A DNA stretch of 64,000 nt. Source: Paracoccaceae bacterium (GTDB taxonomy: Bacteria; Pseudomonadota; Alphaproteobacteria; Rhodobacterales; Rhodobacteraceae). Where the stretch lies: positions 41,166-105,165 of the forward strand of contig JAPPHA010000032.1 in assembly GCA_028874915.1 (NCBI GenBank). Reading direction: 5' to 3'. Below the pieces are notes generated by a model. It had not been told where the DNA came from. It ran no database searches and was given only the letters and a program-made list of their open reading frames with translations. A program made the position numbers and the translations under genes. Shown here one piece after another: positions 28,236 through 37,635 of the stretch (within the stretch, counting starts at the first letter, position 1; the number at the start of each line of letters is the position of its first letter).

Positions 28236-29042
28236 TCACGTTCGAAAGAGCTGTCCGCCCTCTTCTGGACTGTCATCGATCCCGGTCAGTCGCATCAGGT
28301 GCCAGGCCAGCGCCTGATTGCTGGAAACGACCGGTTTCCCGAGACGGGCCTCGGCAGCCGGAATTACCGGCAGCGCCCGAAGTCCCGTACAGGCCACGAA
28401 CACGCCGTCACAATCCTTGCAAGCACCGACCGATTCAACGGCGTCGAGAATGCTCCCCGGCGTGATCCGGGCCACGGTGAACTCATCGGACTGGTTGAAC
28501 GACGCGACCGCGCCAGTCCGAAAACCGGCGGCTTCAAGATTGCGCCGCAATTCGGCAGTGACCGACGGAACGTAGGGCGTGACGAGCGCAATCCGCTTCA
28601 GCGCAAGCGCCGAAAGCGCCGCCTTGCATGCGGTCAAAGGGTTGCTGGTTTTCGCATCCGGGTGCGCCCGCCGAATGATCCTGTCGACTCGCGCTTCCCC
28701 GATCATCGTGGTCCCAGACGTACAGCCATAGCCGATCGCATTGAATCCGAATCGCCGAGGCAACAGGCTTGCCGTTTCGGGCAGTTCGCGTTCCATTTGG
28801 CGGAGTGTTTGCGGTGTCACGTCCGACGCATTTCGGATGCGCACATGATGGAGCGTGATCCCTTTGCCCCGAAAAACGGATGCGAATTCGGGCTCGATCG
28901 TCTGATCCGTCTGGAGGACGATCAGGCCGATCCGGGCCCCGCGGCCGTTCCCCGCGTCCGTCTCGAACGTCAGGGTCTGGATTTCCGGAGCGTTGGGCAC
29001 GGCGGGTATTCGGTCGTCACGCGGTCCGTCCAGAGATGGCAT
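28236..29042 (-). CDS. Asp/Glu racemase superfamily protein (arylmalonate decarboxylase / maleate isomerase / EutA type)
   Basis: 268 residues. Both catalytic cysteine sites of the two-base racemase fold are present: Cys107 (IGYGCTSGTT) and Cys218 (VFVACTGLRA). The GCTSGT form is typical of arylmalonate decarboxylases, maleate cis-trans isomerases and the ectoine-utilisation protein EutA. Keeping two cysteines favours an isomerase or racemase over a decarboxylase. The start at ATG 29042 is the best available; GGAG lies about 14 bases upstream, so it is not certain. It is divergent from the diaminopropionate ammonia-lyase gene, 267 bp away. Confidence 0.8.
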   Translation of the reverse strand: MPSLDGPRDDRIPAVPNAPEIQTLTFETDAGNGRGARIGLIVLQTDQTIEPEFASVFRGKGITLHHVRIRNASDVTPQTLRQMERELPETASLLPRRFGFNAIGYGCTSGTTMIGEARVDRIIRRAHPDAKTSNPLTACKAALSALALKRIALVTPYVPSVTAELRRNLEAAGFRTGAVASFNQSDEFTVARITPGSILDAVESVGACKDCDGVFVACTGLRALPVIPAAEARLGKPVVSSNQALAWHLMRLTGIDDSPEEGGQLFRT

Positions 29043-29309
29043 TGTCCATTGGTCTCCGGTTCGTTCCGACTGTAGGCTGATGCCTGTCGGAAATGAGAGA
29101 AGGAGGCAGGCTTCGCAGGTATTGACCTGACGCGGTTCTTGTATTCGGTGCCTGTCCGGGGGTCGAGACTTGACCGCGACACGGTCATCGTGCGGTTGCA
29201 GGCGAATCGGCACGGTTCGCCGCGACGTCGAAGACACCGACCCGGTCAATGCCGCCGCTTCGCGACATTCACCCCGTCTGCCGTCGTTCGCTGCAAGACA
29301 GGACCTTCC
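29043..29309. promoter_or_regulatory. Divergent control region between racemase and ammonia-lyase genes
   Basis: 267 bases separating the two divergent transcription units of the amino-acid catabolism cluster. I see no strong promoter boxes or operator; shared regulation is inferred only from the layout. Confidence 0.3.
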
Positions 29310-30503
29310 ATGATCGATGATTTTCCGCAGATCCGCCTCGGCCATGTCTCCGTGACACCGCACCGTGGCGATGCCGCGTTCCGCGTCCTGACGGCACGGG
29401 ATTTGGCAGCGGCGCGGGCCGAAATCTTCCAATGGGAGGGCTACGCGCCCACGCCTCTGCTGGCGCTCCGGACCCTGGCTGCAAAAACCGGAATCGGCGC
29501 GATCCTCTACAAGGACGAAGGCCCCCGATTCGGCCTCGGCAGTTTCAAGGCACTCGGCGGAAGTTACGCAGCCCAATGCCTCCTGCGACGTGAAATCGCC
29601 GCCCGGACGGGTCGGGCCGTCACCCTTGCGGACATCCGGACGGGAAAACTCAGAAACCTGTGTTCAGAAATGACACTTGTCTCGGCCACCGACGGCAACC
29701 ATGGCCGTTCCCTCGCCTGGGGTTGCCGCCGTTTCGGGGCGTCCTGCCGGATCTACATCCATGCCGAGGTCAGCGAAGGCCGGGAGGCGGCGATTCAGGA
29801 TCTCGGGGCGACTGTGGTTCGCATCGCCGGCGACTACGACGCGTCTGTTGCCGAGGCCCGGAAGGCCGCCGGGGACAACGGCTGGTTTGTCGTCTCCGAC
29901 ACGTCGTGGACCGGATACACCCAGCCACCCCGCGACGTGATGTCCGGATACGGCGTGATGACTCAGGAAATATGCGATGCCCTCGACGAAGCACCGACGC
30001 ATGTATTTTTTCAGGGCGGTGTCGGTGGGCTCGCCGCCAGCGTGATCGCGGGGTTTCGCCAGCACTGGGCGGATCGTGCCCCCCGGGCCGTCATCGTGGA
30101 GCCGGAGTCGGCCGGTTGCCTGTTCGAAAGTGCCCGCACCGGGGAACCGACGACAATCACTGTCACCCAGGAGTCCGTCATGGCGGGCCTCTCTTGCGGT
30201 GAGCCGTCAGAACTGGCTTGGGAAATCCTCGCCGAAGAGGCTTCCGACTTCCTGGTGCTTCCGGACTCCGCCGTCGCCCCAACCGTGCGCCTCCTGGCAC
30301 GGCCGTTCGCGGACGATCCGGCAATCGAGGCCGGTGAAACCGCCGTCGCAGGACTCGCCGCTCTGATCGCTGCGCGACAGGATCGCGACCTTTCGACCGA
30401 ACTCGGGCTCGGTTCCCGGTCGCGCGTGCTGTTGATCGGCTCGGAAGGTGTCACTGACCCGGCAATCTTCACGAGGATCATGGACGGACACGATGTCGCT
30501 TGA
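29310..30503 (+). CDS. dpaL: Diaminopropionate ammonia-lyase (PLP, fold type II)
   Basis: 397 residues, the usual length for DAL/YgeX. Breaks 2,3-diaminopropionate to pyruvate and ammonia. The PLP lysine is Lys80 in FGLGSFKALGGSYA. Asp128 in SATDGNHGR and Asp197 in VVSDTSWTGY match the two aspartates (Asp120, Asp189) reported to serve the D and L isomers in the E. coli enzyme. The phosphate-binding loop is GGVGGLAA at about 236-243. The next gene overlaps its 3' end by 11 bp. A threonine-dehydratase-like activity on a related substrate cannot be excluded. Confidence 0.85.
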   Translation: MIDDFPQIRLGHVSVTPHRGDAAFRVLTARDLAAARAEIFQWEGYAPTPLLALRTLAAKTGIGAILYKDEGPRFGLGSFKALGGSYAAQCLLRREIAARTGRAVTLADIRTGKLRNLCSEMTLVSATDGNHGRSLAWGCRRFGASCRIYIHAEVSEGREAAIQDLGATVVRIAGDYDASVAEARKAAGDNGWFVVSDTSWTGYTQPPRDVMSGYGVMTQEICDALDEAPTHVFFQGGVGGLAASVIAGFRQHWADRAPRAVIVEPESAGCLFESARTGEPTTITVTQESVMAGLSCGEPSELAWEILAEEASDFLVLPDSAVAPTVRLLARPFADDPAIEAGETAVAGLAALIAARQDRDLSTELGLGSRSRVLLIGSEGVTDPAIFTRIMDGHDVA

Positions 30504-31662
30504 AACCCCCAGGCGAGGATTCACGGACGACGAATTTACCTCCCGCACCCACAAGGCACAGAGGCTGATGGCCGAACAGGGACTGAGTGGCGTTCTGCTG
30601 ATGACGGAACCGGAGGTCCGCTACTTCAGCGGTTTCCTGACGCCATTCTGGCTGAGCCCGACAAGGTCATGGTTCCTGTTCGTCCCGGCCGACGGGAAGC
30701 CGATCGCGGTCATTCCAACCATCGGCGCCGTTCTGATGCAGAAGACCTGGGTCGACGATATTCGCACCTGGAATTCCCCGGCTACCGGGAATGACGGTGT
30801 CGACCTGCTGATTGACCTGCTGTCCCCCCTCGCATCGAAACGGGCGCGGGTCGGAGTGCCCATGGGTCCGGAAACCGCGCTCCGCATGCCGGTGGGCGAC
30901 TGGGAGCGGCTCAAGGCGACCTTGCAAGGAATCGAGATCGTCGATGCGACAGGGTTGATCCGGGCTCTCCGCATGGTGAAATCTTCGGCGGAAATCGCGA
31001 AGCTGGCCCATGTTTGCGCCATCGGGTCGGCAACCTTTGCTTGCGTTCCCGACTTCGCTCAGGTCGGGCGCCCATTGGAGCAGGTCTTCCGTTCCTTTCG
31101 GCATGCGGCGCTCGAATTTGGAGCCGACGACGTACCGTTCCTCGCCGGTTCCGCTGGACCAGGCGGTTACGAAGACATCATTTCCCCGCCATCGCGCGCT
31201 TCCCTTCGGATCGGCGACATTCTGATGCTGGACAGCGGCGTAACCTGGGACGGCTATTTCTGCGACTTCGACCGGAATTTCGCCATCGGTCGCCGCAATG
31301 ACCTGCCACGCCGCGCCCATGATACGCTTTGGCGCGCAACCGAGGCCGGCATTGAGGCAGTCCGGCCGGGTCGAACCTGCCGCGACATCTTCTACGCGAT
31401 GCAACGCGTGATCGAAGGCATGGATGACGGTATCGGGGATGTCGGACGACTCGGACATGGCCTGGGAATGCAGTTGACCGAATGGCCGTCCATTGCCCCA
31501 TTCGACGACACGCTCATCGAGGAAAACATGGTGCTGACACTCGAACCTTCCCTTGGCTACGCCAACGGGCTCATGATGGTGCACGAGGAAGTCGTCGTGG
31601 TGCGTTCGCGGGGCGCGGAACTCCTGACCGACCGTGCCACGCCCGAATTGCCCGTTATCTGA
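30493..31662 (+). CDS. M24-family metallopeptidase (Xaa-Pro aminopeptidase-like)
   Basis: 389-residue pita-bread protein. All five metal ligands are present: Asp247 (LDSGV), Asp258 (CDFDRNF), His322 (GHGLGMQL), Glu351 (LTLEPS) and Glu365 (MVHEEV). The N-terminal creatinase/prolidase domain spans about 1-155 (VLLMTEPEVRYFSGF). The ATG at 30493 lies inside the end of the ammonia-lyase gene, so the two are translationally linked. M24 homologues also include creatinase and ectoine hydrolase; linkage to an ammonia-lyase suggests hydrolysis of an amino-acid derivative instead of general peptide turnover. Confidence 0.88.
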   Translation: MSLETPRRGFTDDEFTSRTHKAQRLMAEQGLSGVLLMTEPEVRYFSGFLTPFWLSPTRSWFLFVPADGKPIAVIPTIGAVLMQKTWVDDIRTWNSPATGNDGVDLLIDLLSPLASKRARVGVPMGPETALRMPVGDWERLKATLQGIEIVDATGLIRALRMVKSSAEIAKLAHVCAIGSATFACVPDFAQVGRPLEQVFRSFRHAALEFGADDVPFLAGSAGPGGYEDIISPPSRASLRIGDILMLDSGVTWDGYFCDFDRNFAIGRRNDLPRRAHDTLWRATEAGIEAVRPGRTCRDIFYAMQRVIEGMDDGIGDVGRLGHGLGMQLTEWPSIAPFDDTLIEENMVLTLEPSLGYANGLMMVHEEVVVVRSRGAELLTDRATPELPVI

Positions 31663-32156
31663 CATGGTCCAATAGTCACCGCCACCGGATGGCCGTGGAG
31701 TCGCCGCCTGAGAGAACCCGTCTGACAATCGAATTCGGTCACGACTGCACTTGCGGTTCGCCGGCACGATCTCGGCCAGTAGGAACACGCCGCCATCCAG
31801 GCCAGAACCGGGTCTGTCGACCTGCAATCTTGCATCGTGCGATCAAGCAAGCACCCGGCGCTCACCCTTCGGTTGCGGGATGGCCGACCCCGTTCGCCCG
31901 CCCGACCGGTCCAGGGTTGCATGACGTCCTTGACATTCCGTCAAGATCGGAGGCGCGTCTTCCTCCCCGGCCTGAACGCCGGGGTTTCCGGCGCGGAAAT
32001 CGGGCGAATCATCCGCCTCTTCCCAGCCTGTATTTTAGGATCAACGACCGGAATTCCGGAAATTTCCATGGGTGGTCGGCCGATGCCGTCTCGCCGCGGC
32101 AGGACTTTGGGCTCCTTGAACGGGTCGTTTTGCCTGACAATCAGGCCACTGACGGT
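31663..32156. other. Intergenic region between convergent M24 and M55 peptidase genes
   Basis: About 490 bases with no credible gene. It contains two neighbouring hairpins: CTTGAC-ATTCC-GTCAAG at 31929-31945 and CCCCGGC-CTGAAC-GCCGGGG at 31965-31984, the second followed by TTT on the plus strand. Confidence 0.45.
31965..31987 (+). terminator. Possible intrinsic terminator after the M24 peptidase gene
   Basis: A perfect 7-bp all-GC stem with a 6-base loop (31965-31984) is followed by TTT. It lies 300 bases past the M24 stop and 170 bases beyond the convergent M55 stop, so it could serve the plus-strand unit. The T run is short, so this is tentative. Confidence 0.35.
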
Positions 32157-33173
32157 TCAGCGGCGGGGGCCAAGTTCATTCAGCGGATACTCGTCGTCGA
32201 AGACGTTTTCCAAGCCGGGCCGGGCGTAACCGTCAACATCCGCGACGACATCGATCAGGTTTTCGATGTCGCGCTCGTAGATGTCGCCCAGGACCTTGTG
32301 CAGTTTCTTGTAGGCGTCCGTAAAGGTCGCCGTCTCGATCACGACAGTTCCATCTCTCGGTGACGCCAGGTCCGGGTTGTTTCGCATGATGTGTTCGAAG
32401 TCGCTCAAGACGTTCGGGCCGGCGTAGCCGCCGTCGATGTAGCTGATGTTGTCGTGGGGACGCTGGGCGAGCGCGGCATCTCCGACGGCATCGGCCGAAA
32501 CGTCGACCTCGATGGTCACGGGCCCTTTCAGGACCACGGGCTGGCGCGACCTCGCTGACTGTACCGCCGACTTCGCGGAAGCCCGGAGGAGTTTCCGGGT
32601 CCGGTCGATCGGCAGGTGATCGCCCTCGAAGAACCCGACTGATTTCTTCAGCTGCACATACTCGATATCGCCGAGGATCGGGGCGGCCTGAGCCGAAACC
32701 ATATCGTCGCCACTCAGCATGATGACCGGCACGCCCATGTCTCCTGCCAGCAAGGCATTCAGGGACGGTTCGGGCACGGACTCCCCGTTCACGCGAACGT
32801 CACGAAAGCCGGTTATCCATGTATGGGCGAGAATTCCGGTCTCCGTACCGGCCTTGGCATGGAATCCGATCATGATCACGGCATCGCAATCACCGTCCAG
32901 GCCCTTGGCCTGGCACCAGGTCCGCTGCAACTGGCCCCGACGCAATTGAACGCCGGGAAGAATGTCATCCGGGTGCATGTTGCACATGTAGCCATGGGAG
33001 TCGCTGACAATGACGTCGGTCGCCCCGCCCTCGATGGCGCCCTGGACGACGGCGTTCGCGTCTCCCGCCATCACCTGGCGGAACGTGTCGTATCCCGGAA
33101 GCCCCCTGAAGATTTCCTCCAGGCGCTCGAGACCCGTGGTGCCTTCCATGTCAACCGCCACAAATACCCTCAT
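32157..33173 (-). CDS. dppA: M55-family D-aminopeptidase (DppA-like)
   Basis: 338 residues. Zinc D-aminopeptidase fold; Bacillus DppA cleaves D-Ala-D-Ala and related D-peptides. Metal ligands appear at almost the same numbers as in DppA: Asp8 and Glu10 (VAVDMEGTTG), His60 (SDSHGYM), His105 (IGFHAKAG) and Glu131 (VNGESV), with the likely nucleophile His117 (LAHTWI). The ATG at 33173 has GGGAGG upstream. It is about 60 residues longer than DppA at the C-terminus. It fits a local D-amino-acid theme with the racemase and ammonia-lyase. Confidence 0.88.
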   Translation of the reverse strand: MRVFVAVDMEGTTGLERLEEIFRGLPGYDTFRQVMAGDANAVVQGAIEGGATDVIVSDSHGYMCNMHPDDILPGVQLRRGQLQRTWCQAKGLDGDCDAVIMIGFHAKAGTETGILAHTWITGFRDVRVNGESVPEPSLNALLAGDMGVPVIMLSGDDMVSAQAAPILGDIEYVQLKKSVGFFEGDHLPIDRTRKLLRASAKSAVQSARSRQPVVLKGPVTIEVDVSADAVGDAALAQRPHDNISYIDGGYAGPNVLSDFEHIMRNNPDLASPRDGTVVIETATFTDAYKKLHKVLGDIYERDIENLIDVVADVDGYARPGLENVFDDEYPLNELGPRR

Positions 33174-33683
33174 CTCGGCCTCCCGTTTCCTGGCCCCGGT
33201 CTTCCGGGACCATGCTTCAGAACAGTGACGATCGGAACCGGCAGTCCCGGGTGCACTGCGGTCCATGTGGCGACCTCGATGCCGGTACGATGCGCCTCTA
33301 CGCAATCATGCATTGACCGTCTCGAAAACGAAACGAAAATCGGGCCGGATTCGAGAAACCTGTAGAGACCTGGCTCGAACCCTGCGGGAATGGCGGGGTT
33401 TCCCGGGGACACCGAAACCCGCCATCCTGCGGACAGGAGACACCCTCCGGTTCGCCGCCACCATGGACCGGCACAATTGGAGCGTCGAATCCCTCGGCCG
33501 GAGAGAACGGAAAGTCGCCTTCCAGGACGGCAGATTGCGCTTTCTGGCGCGAATTGCGCCGGCCCGCACCGGCGATCCCACCCATGGCAGAAACCGCCGT
33601 TCGCCGTTACCGACCCTCGCATTTTCCGGGCATTGCGGCCATAATGCCAGCGCCCGAAACGGCACGGAGGATGTGAGGCGACG
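33174..33683. other. Divergent intergenic region between M55 and VOC genes
   Basis: About 510 bases, no credible gene. A long hairpin, ATGGCGGG(G)TTTC pairing with GAAACCCGCCAT, lies at 33390-33424. It has no T run, so it is not an obvious terminator; its function is unknown. Confidence 0.4.
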
Positions 33684-34076
33684 ATGGCCACAGGAATACG
33701 ATCCATGCCGGTCTTGCCGACGCGGGACGTGGACACGACAGCACGATTCTACGCGGATGTGCTTGGATTCGACACCAACGGTTTTTTTCGGGACGGCGAC
33801 GGACCGGCGTTCTTCGCAATCGTCGGCCTCGGCACCGTCACTATCGGGCTCCAAAAACTGGAGACGTTTTCCGTCCACGAGGGCACGGTCGCTTACATCT
33901 ATGTCGACGATGCACAGGCCCTTGCCCGCCGGATTGCCGACGCCGGCGGTGTGCTCCGGCACGAACCGCATGAGACCTTCTACGGAATACTCGAATTCGA
34001 CCTGGTCGACCCCGAAGGCCATGTGATTGCCTTCGGACAGGACCTGAACCCCGGACCGGATGGTCCCGGACTGTAA
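33684..34076 (+). CDS. VOC-family protein (glyoxalase/bleomycin-resistance fold)
   Basis: 130-residue vicinal-oxygen-chelate protein with two beta-alpha-beta-beta-beta modules. PVLPTRDVDTTARFYADVLGF opens the first (the PVLPTRD and RFYADVLGF parts are the family hallmarks), and YIYVDDAQALARRI and FDLVDPEGHVIAFGQ form the second. It resembles bleomycin-binding proteins, but metal ligands are not conserved well enough to assign catalysis. It lies 6 bp before the MscS gene and is probably cotranscribed. Confidence 0.85.
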   Translation: MATGIRSMPVLPTRDVDTTARFYADVLGFDTNGFFRDGDGPAFFAIVGLGTVTIGLQKLETFSVHEGTVAYIYVDDAQALARRIADAGGVLRHEPHETFYGILEFDLVDPEGHVIAFGQDLNPGPDGPGL

Positions 34077-34082
34077 TCCCTT

Positions 34083-35486
34083 ATGGAGACCGAGACCGCA
34101 CAGGAAGCATCCGGCGGCCCGGCGACTGGCGCCGTTCCCGTGACCGACGGGGAGGAAAGCCTGTCAAACGGGCAATCCCTGCTCGGCGAAACTCTTGCCG
34201 TATGGGGCGACATCGAGCTGTTTCTGTCCGGTCTCCTGCTGCCGAACCGGATCATTCAGGTCCTGATCATCGTTGGGCTCGTCCTTGTCGCTCATGTGAT
34301 TTCCCGCTGGGTCAGATTGAAGGTCACCCGTTGGCTGCGTACGCGAGAAGGCTGGCCTCTCTGGCAAATGCGGTTCATGGCCATCTGCAACCAGCGGTGG
34401 CGGTCCATTATTTTCGTCGGGCTGCTTTGGCTGACCCTGGAGGTCATGCGAACGGTCACCTGGCCAAGCCGCAGTTATCTCATCGGCCATTTCGCCGTTC
34501 TTGCAACCGCATGGCTGGTCATCTCCATCGCCGGGCGTCTGATCCGCAACCGGTCGCTTCGCAAGCCGACCGTCTGGATCGCCTGGATTCTCGTCACCCT
34601 GCATGTACTGGGGCTGTGGGAGTATTTCCTCAACCTGCTTGACGCCGCATCGGTGACTCTCGGCGCCACCCGGATTTCGCTCCTGATCGTGTTCCAGGCG
34701 CTGCTGGCCATTGGCGTCCTGCTCGCTGTCGCCCATGTGCTGTCCAAATTCGTCGCCCGCCGGATCGACCGTAGTGACGACATTTCGCCATCCATCAAGG
34801 TGCTGTCCGTCAAGCTGATCAAGCTTGGCCTCTACAGCGTCGCCTTCGTCATCGCCATCCAAGCCATCGGCTTCGATCTCACGACATTGACCGTCCTTTC
34901 CGGAGCCATCGGACTGGGTCTCGGTTTCGGCCTCCAGAAGATTGTCTCCAACCTTGTGTCGGGTGTCATTCTCCTCATGGACAAGTCGATCAAGCCGGGC
35001 GACGTGATCTCGACAGGCGACACCTTCGGCTGGATCTCGGATCTCGGTGCACGATATGCCTCGGTGGTGACCCGCGACGGCACCGAGTACCTGATTCCCA
35101 ATGAGGATCTGATCACGCGGCAGGTCGTCAACTGGTCGCATTCCACCGATCTCGTCCGCCTGGAGATCACCTTCGGCGTCAGCTACGATTGCGACCCGCA
35201 TCTTGTCCGCCGCGTCGCGGTCGGATGTCTCGAAGGGCTTGACCGGGTCATGTCCAACCCGGCGCCGGTCTGCCACATCATCGCCTTCGGCGACAGCTCC
35301 GTGGACTACATCCTTCGTTTCTGGATCAGCGACCCGTCGAAAGGCCTTTCCAACGTCCGTGGCAATGCCTTCCTGGCAATCTGGGACGCCTTCAAGGCGA
35401 ATGGGATCGGCATCCCGTACCCGCATCGGGACGTTCGGATTATCGACGCCGTGTCGGCGCCAAGGCCGACCGGGCAGACCCGATAG
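34083..35486 (+). CDS. Small-conductance mechanosensitive channel (MscS family)
   Basis: 467-residue inner-membrane channel that opens on osmotic downshock. Four or five hydrophobic helices precede the conserved pore helix and beta domain. The pore segment has LSGAIGLGLGFGLQKIVSN, with its Gly/Ala pattern, then LLMDKSIKPGDVI and the DGTEYLIPNEDLITRQVVNWS strand near residues 335-355. It is longer than E. coli MscS (286) because of extra N-terminal helices, as in YbdG or YnaI-type channels. Confidence 0.93.
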   Translation: METETAQEASGGPATGAVPVTDGEESLSNGQSLLGETLAVWGDIELFLSGLLLPNRIIQVLIIVGLVLVAHVISRWVRLKVTRWLRTREGWPLWQMRFMAICNQRWRSIIFVGLLWLTLEVMRTVTWPSRSYLIGHFAVLATAWLVISIAGRLIRNRSLRKPTVWIAWILVTLHVLGLWEYFLNLLDAASVTLGATRISLLIVFQALLAIGVLLAVAHVLSKFVARRIDRSDDISPSIKVLSVKLIKLGLYSVAFVIAIQAIGFDLTTLTVLSGAIGLGLGFGLQKIVSNLVSGVILLMDKSIKPGDVISTGDTFGWISDLGARYASVVTRDGTEYLIPNEDLITRQVVNWSHSTDLVRLEITFGVSYDCDPHLVRRVAVGCLEGLDRVMSNPAPVCHIIAFGDSSVDYILRFWISDPSKGLSNVRGNAFLAIWDAFKANGIGIPYPHRDVRIIDAVSAPRPTGQTR

Positions 35487-35644
35487 GTCCCTGGCCCATT
35501 TGGAGATCCTCATCCACGTCGACACGGCGGGATATTTGCAGGAACCGGTCGGTTGCTCCGAACGGACGGTTTCACCGCACTTGTCGGATTTCTGAATTCG
35601 TGGCAAGAATCCGGAAAAAATTTTCAGAGCAGCAGGAAACCAGG

Positions 35645-36178
35645 GTGAAAAGCAGATTTCGACTCGCAGGCGCGACAATCGCATTCGGCTGGCTGGCAAC
35701 GGTCGCCGGAGCTCAGCAGACACTCACCCAGCCTCTCAAGGCCATCAACGACTGGTATGTCCACATCTACGAGTCGGGAGATGTGAAGGAGTGTTTCGTG
35801 TCCTCAATCCCCAAACGAAGCGTCAATACGCGGGGCGGCAAGGAAGTGCAGGTCCGACGTGGTGTGACCCAGATTTCCGTAACTTTCCGGCCAAAGGAAG
35901 GCGTCACCGGAGAAGTGTCTTTCACTGGCGGATATCCCTATGATCCGAAGAGCACGGTCAAGCTGTCCGTCGGGGGAACGACGTTTGATCTCTATGTCGA
36001 CGGGGAATGGGCCTGGACCAGCGGTCCCGATGCCGACGAGAAGATTCATGAAGCCTTCCGGCGTGGCGCAACCGCCACGGTGGTCGGCCGCAGTTCGCGT
36101 GGCACCACCACCCGGGATTCCATTTCACTGATCGGTTTTACCGCGGCCATGACGGAAGCAAAGAAACTGTGTACCTGA
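35645..36178 (+). CDS. Invasion-associated locus B (IalB) family secreted protein
   Basis: 177 residues from a GTG at 35645, which has AGGA seven bases upstream; an earlier in-frame GTG at 35600 lacks a site. The signal peptide is residues 1-23, ending TVAGAQQ. The mature domain [27 protein letters not shown] and [13 protein letters not shown] matches the IalB fold, with the cysteine pair at its two ends. The family is common in alphaproteobacteria; the name comes from Bartonella, and in free-living species the role is unknown. Confidence 0.82.
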   Translation: MKSRFRLAGATIAFGWLATVAGAQQTLTQPLKAINDWYVHIYESGDVKECFVSSIPKRSVNTRGGKEVQVRRGVTQISVTFRPKEGVTGEVSFTGGYPYDPKSTVKLSVGGTTFDLYVDGEWAWTSGPDADEKIHEAFRRGATATVVGRSSRGTTTRDSISLIGFTAAMTEAKKLCT

Positions 36179-36353
36179 TCCGGCCGCGGACAGCTGGCGC
36201 CGCACATCCGGCCGGGTTCCGACAAATGCGTCGGAATGCCGACGGCCCCCTGCACCGTTTCGGTCCTGGCGCGGCCACACGGACGGCACCAACCCGCCCA
36301 ATCCCTTCATCCTCCCGCGGTGCAAACGGCTTCCGGATTTCCGAAGCGCGCCC

Positions 36354-37631
36354 ATGGTGAATCCCGATGTCGCCTCCCCCGGGCTGTCCGCTGACACGAC
36401 CGTAGCCTCGGTTCCGGGACCGCTGGCGGGAACCCGTGCGCCGGAACCGGTGGCCGACCTCACGGGAATGCGTCGCAACGATCTCGCGGCCGCACTGTCG
36501 CGCGCCGGAGTCCCCAAGTCCGAGCTTGACCTGCGTGGCACCCAGATCCGGACCTGGATCTACCGAAAGGGCGCTACCTCCCTGAATTGCGCGATCGGAT
36601 TGCCCAAGGCGCTTCGGGCGCGTCTCGGCGAGTCATGCACGATCGGCCGACCCGAGATCGCGCGACGTCAACTGTCGGTGGACGGGACACGGAAATACCT
36701 TCTTCGACTCGGTGACGGCTCGTTGGTGGAAACAGTCTACATTCCCGAACCGGACCGCGGCACCGGAACGCTCTGCCTGTCGAGCCAGGTTGGATGTACC
36801 CTGACCTGCCGATTCTGCCACACCGGCACACAACGCCTCGTCCGCAATCTGACCGCCGCAGAGATCGTCGGCCAGCTCCTGGTGGCCAGGGACGATCTCG
36901 GTGACTGGAACACTCTGCCCGGCACCGGGCGCCGGATCACCAATGTCGTGCTGATGGGCATGGGTGAACCGCTCTTCAACACCGATGCGGTAATCCGGGC
37001 GATGCAGGTGGTCCGGGACCACGAGGGCATTGCCATCTCGCGACGCAAGATCACCCTCTCGACGTCCGGAGTGGTTCCCGAAATCGCCCGCGTCGGGACA
37101 GAAATCGGATGCATGCTGGCGATTTCGCTGCACGCAACCACCGACGCGCTGCGGGATCGGCTGATCCCGATCAACCGGAAATACCCTCTCGCGGAACTGC
37201 TGCAAGCTTGCCGCGACTACCCGAGGCTGTCCAATGCCGAACGGATAATATTTGAATATGTCATGCTGAAGGGCGTCAACGACAGCGACGACGATGCACG
37301 TCGCCTGATCGCGCTGATCGATGGGATTCCGGCCAAGGTCAACCTGATCCCCTTCAATCCCTGGCCTGGCGCCGAGTTCGAATGTTCGGACCCCGACCGG
37401 CTCCGTCGGTTTGGTGACATCATCAATCGCGCCGGATACTCCAGCCCGGTCCGAACTCCGAGGGGTGCCGATATCCTCGCCGCCTGCGGCCAGCTCCGAA
37501 GCGATTCCCTTCGTCGAGGGCGGCGGACCCTCCGCGAGTCGCCGGACAGTCCGATGTCAGGCTCTTTGTCCCGATCCGAGATTCACGGCAGACGCGATAC
37601 ATCGGCCGTTCCGACATTGAACCGGAGCTGA
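36354..37631 (+). CDS. rlmN: Dual-specificity RNA methyltransferase RlmN
   Basis: Radical SAM enzyme that methylates C2 of A2503 in 23S rRNA and A37 of some tRNAs. The 4Fe-4S cysteines are Cys148, Cys152 and Cys155 (GCTLTCRFC). The methyl-carrying cysteine pair is Cys141 (CLSSQVGC) and Cys378 (LAACGQL), equivalent to Cys118 and Cys355 in E. coli. 425 residues, with about 35 extra at the N-terminus and a Ser/Arg-rich tail after the catalytic cysteine. It is followed 4 bp later by an L,D-transpeptidase gene. Confidence 0.96.
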   Translation: MVNPDVASPGLSADTTVASVPGPLAGTRAPEPVADLTGMRRNDLAAALSRAGVPKSELDLRGTQIRTWIYRKGATSLNCAIGLPKALRARLGESCTIGRPEIARRQLSVDGTRKYLLRLGDGSLVETVYIPEPDRGTGTLCLSSQVGCTLTCRFCHTGTQRLVRNLTAAEIVGQLLVARDDLGDWNTLPGTGRRITNVVLMGMGEPLFNTDAVIRAMQVVRDHEGIAISRRKITLSTSGVVPEIARVGTEIGCMLAISLHATTDALRDRLIPINRKYPLAELLQACRDYPRLSNAERIIFEYVMLKGVNDSDDDARRLIALIDGIPAKVNLIPFNPWPGAEFECSDPDRLRRFGDIINRAGYSSPVRTPRGADILAACGQLRSDSLRRGRRTLRESPDSPMSGSLSRSEIHGRRDTSAVPTLNRS

Positions 37632-37635
37632 CGCC

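Noticed and set aside
33390..33424. A long hairpin considered as a terminator for the M55 or VOC gene.
   Set aside because: It lies upstream of both genes in a divergent region and lacks a T run, so a terminator role does not fit.
34164..35723. A minus-strand open frame of about 520 codons opposite the MscS gene.
   Set aside because: Antisense shadow of a recognised channel gene; its low-complexity acidic composition has no family features.
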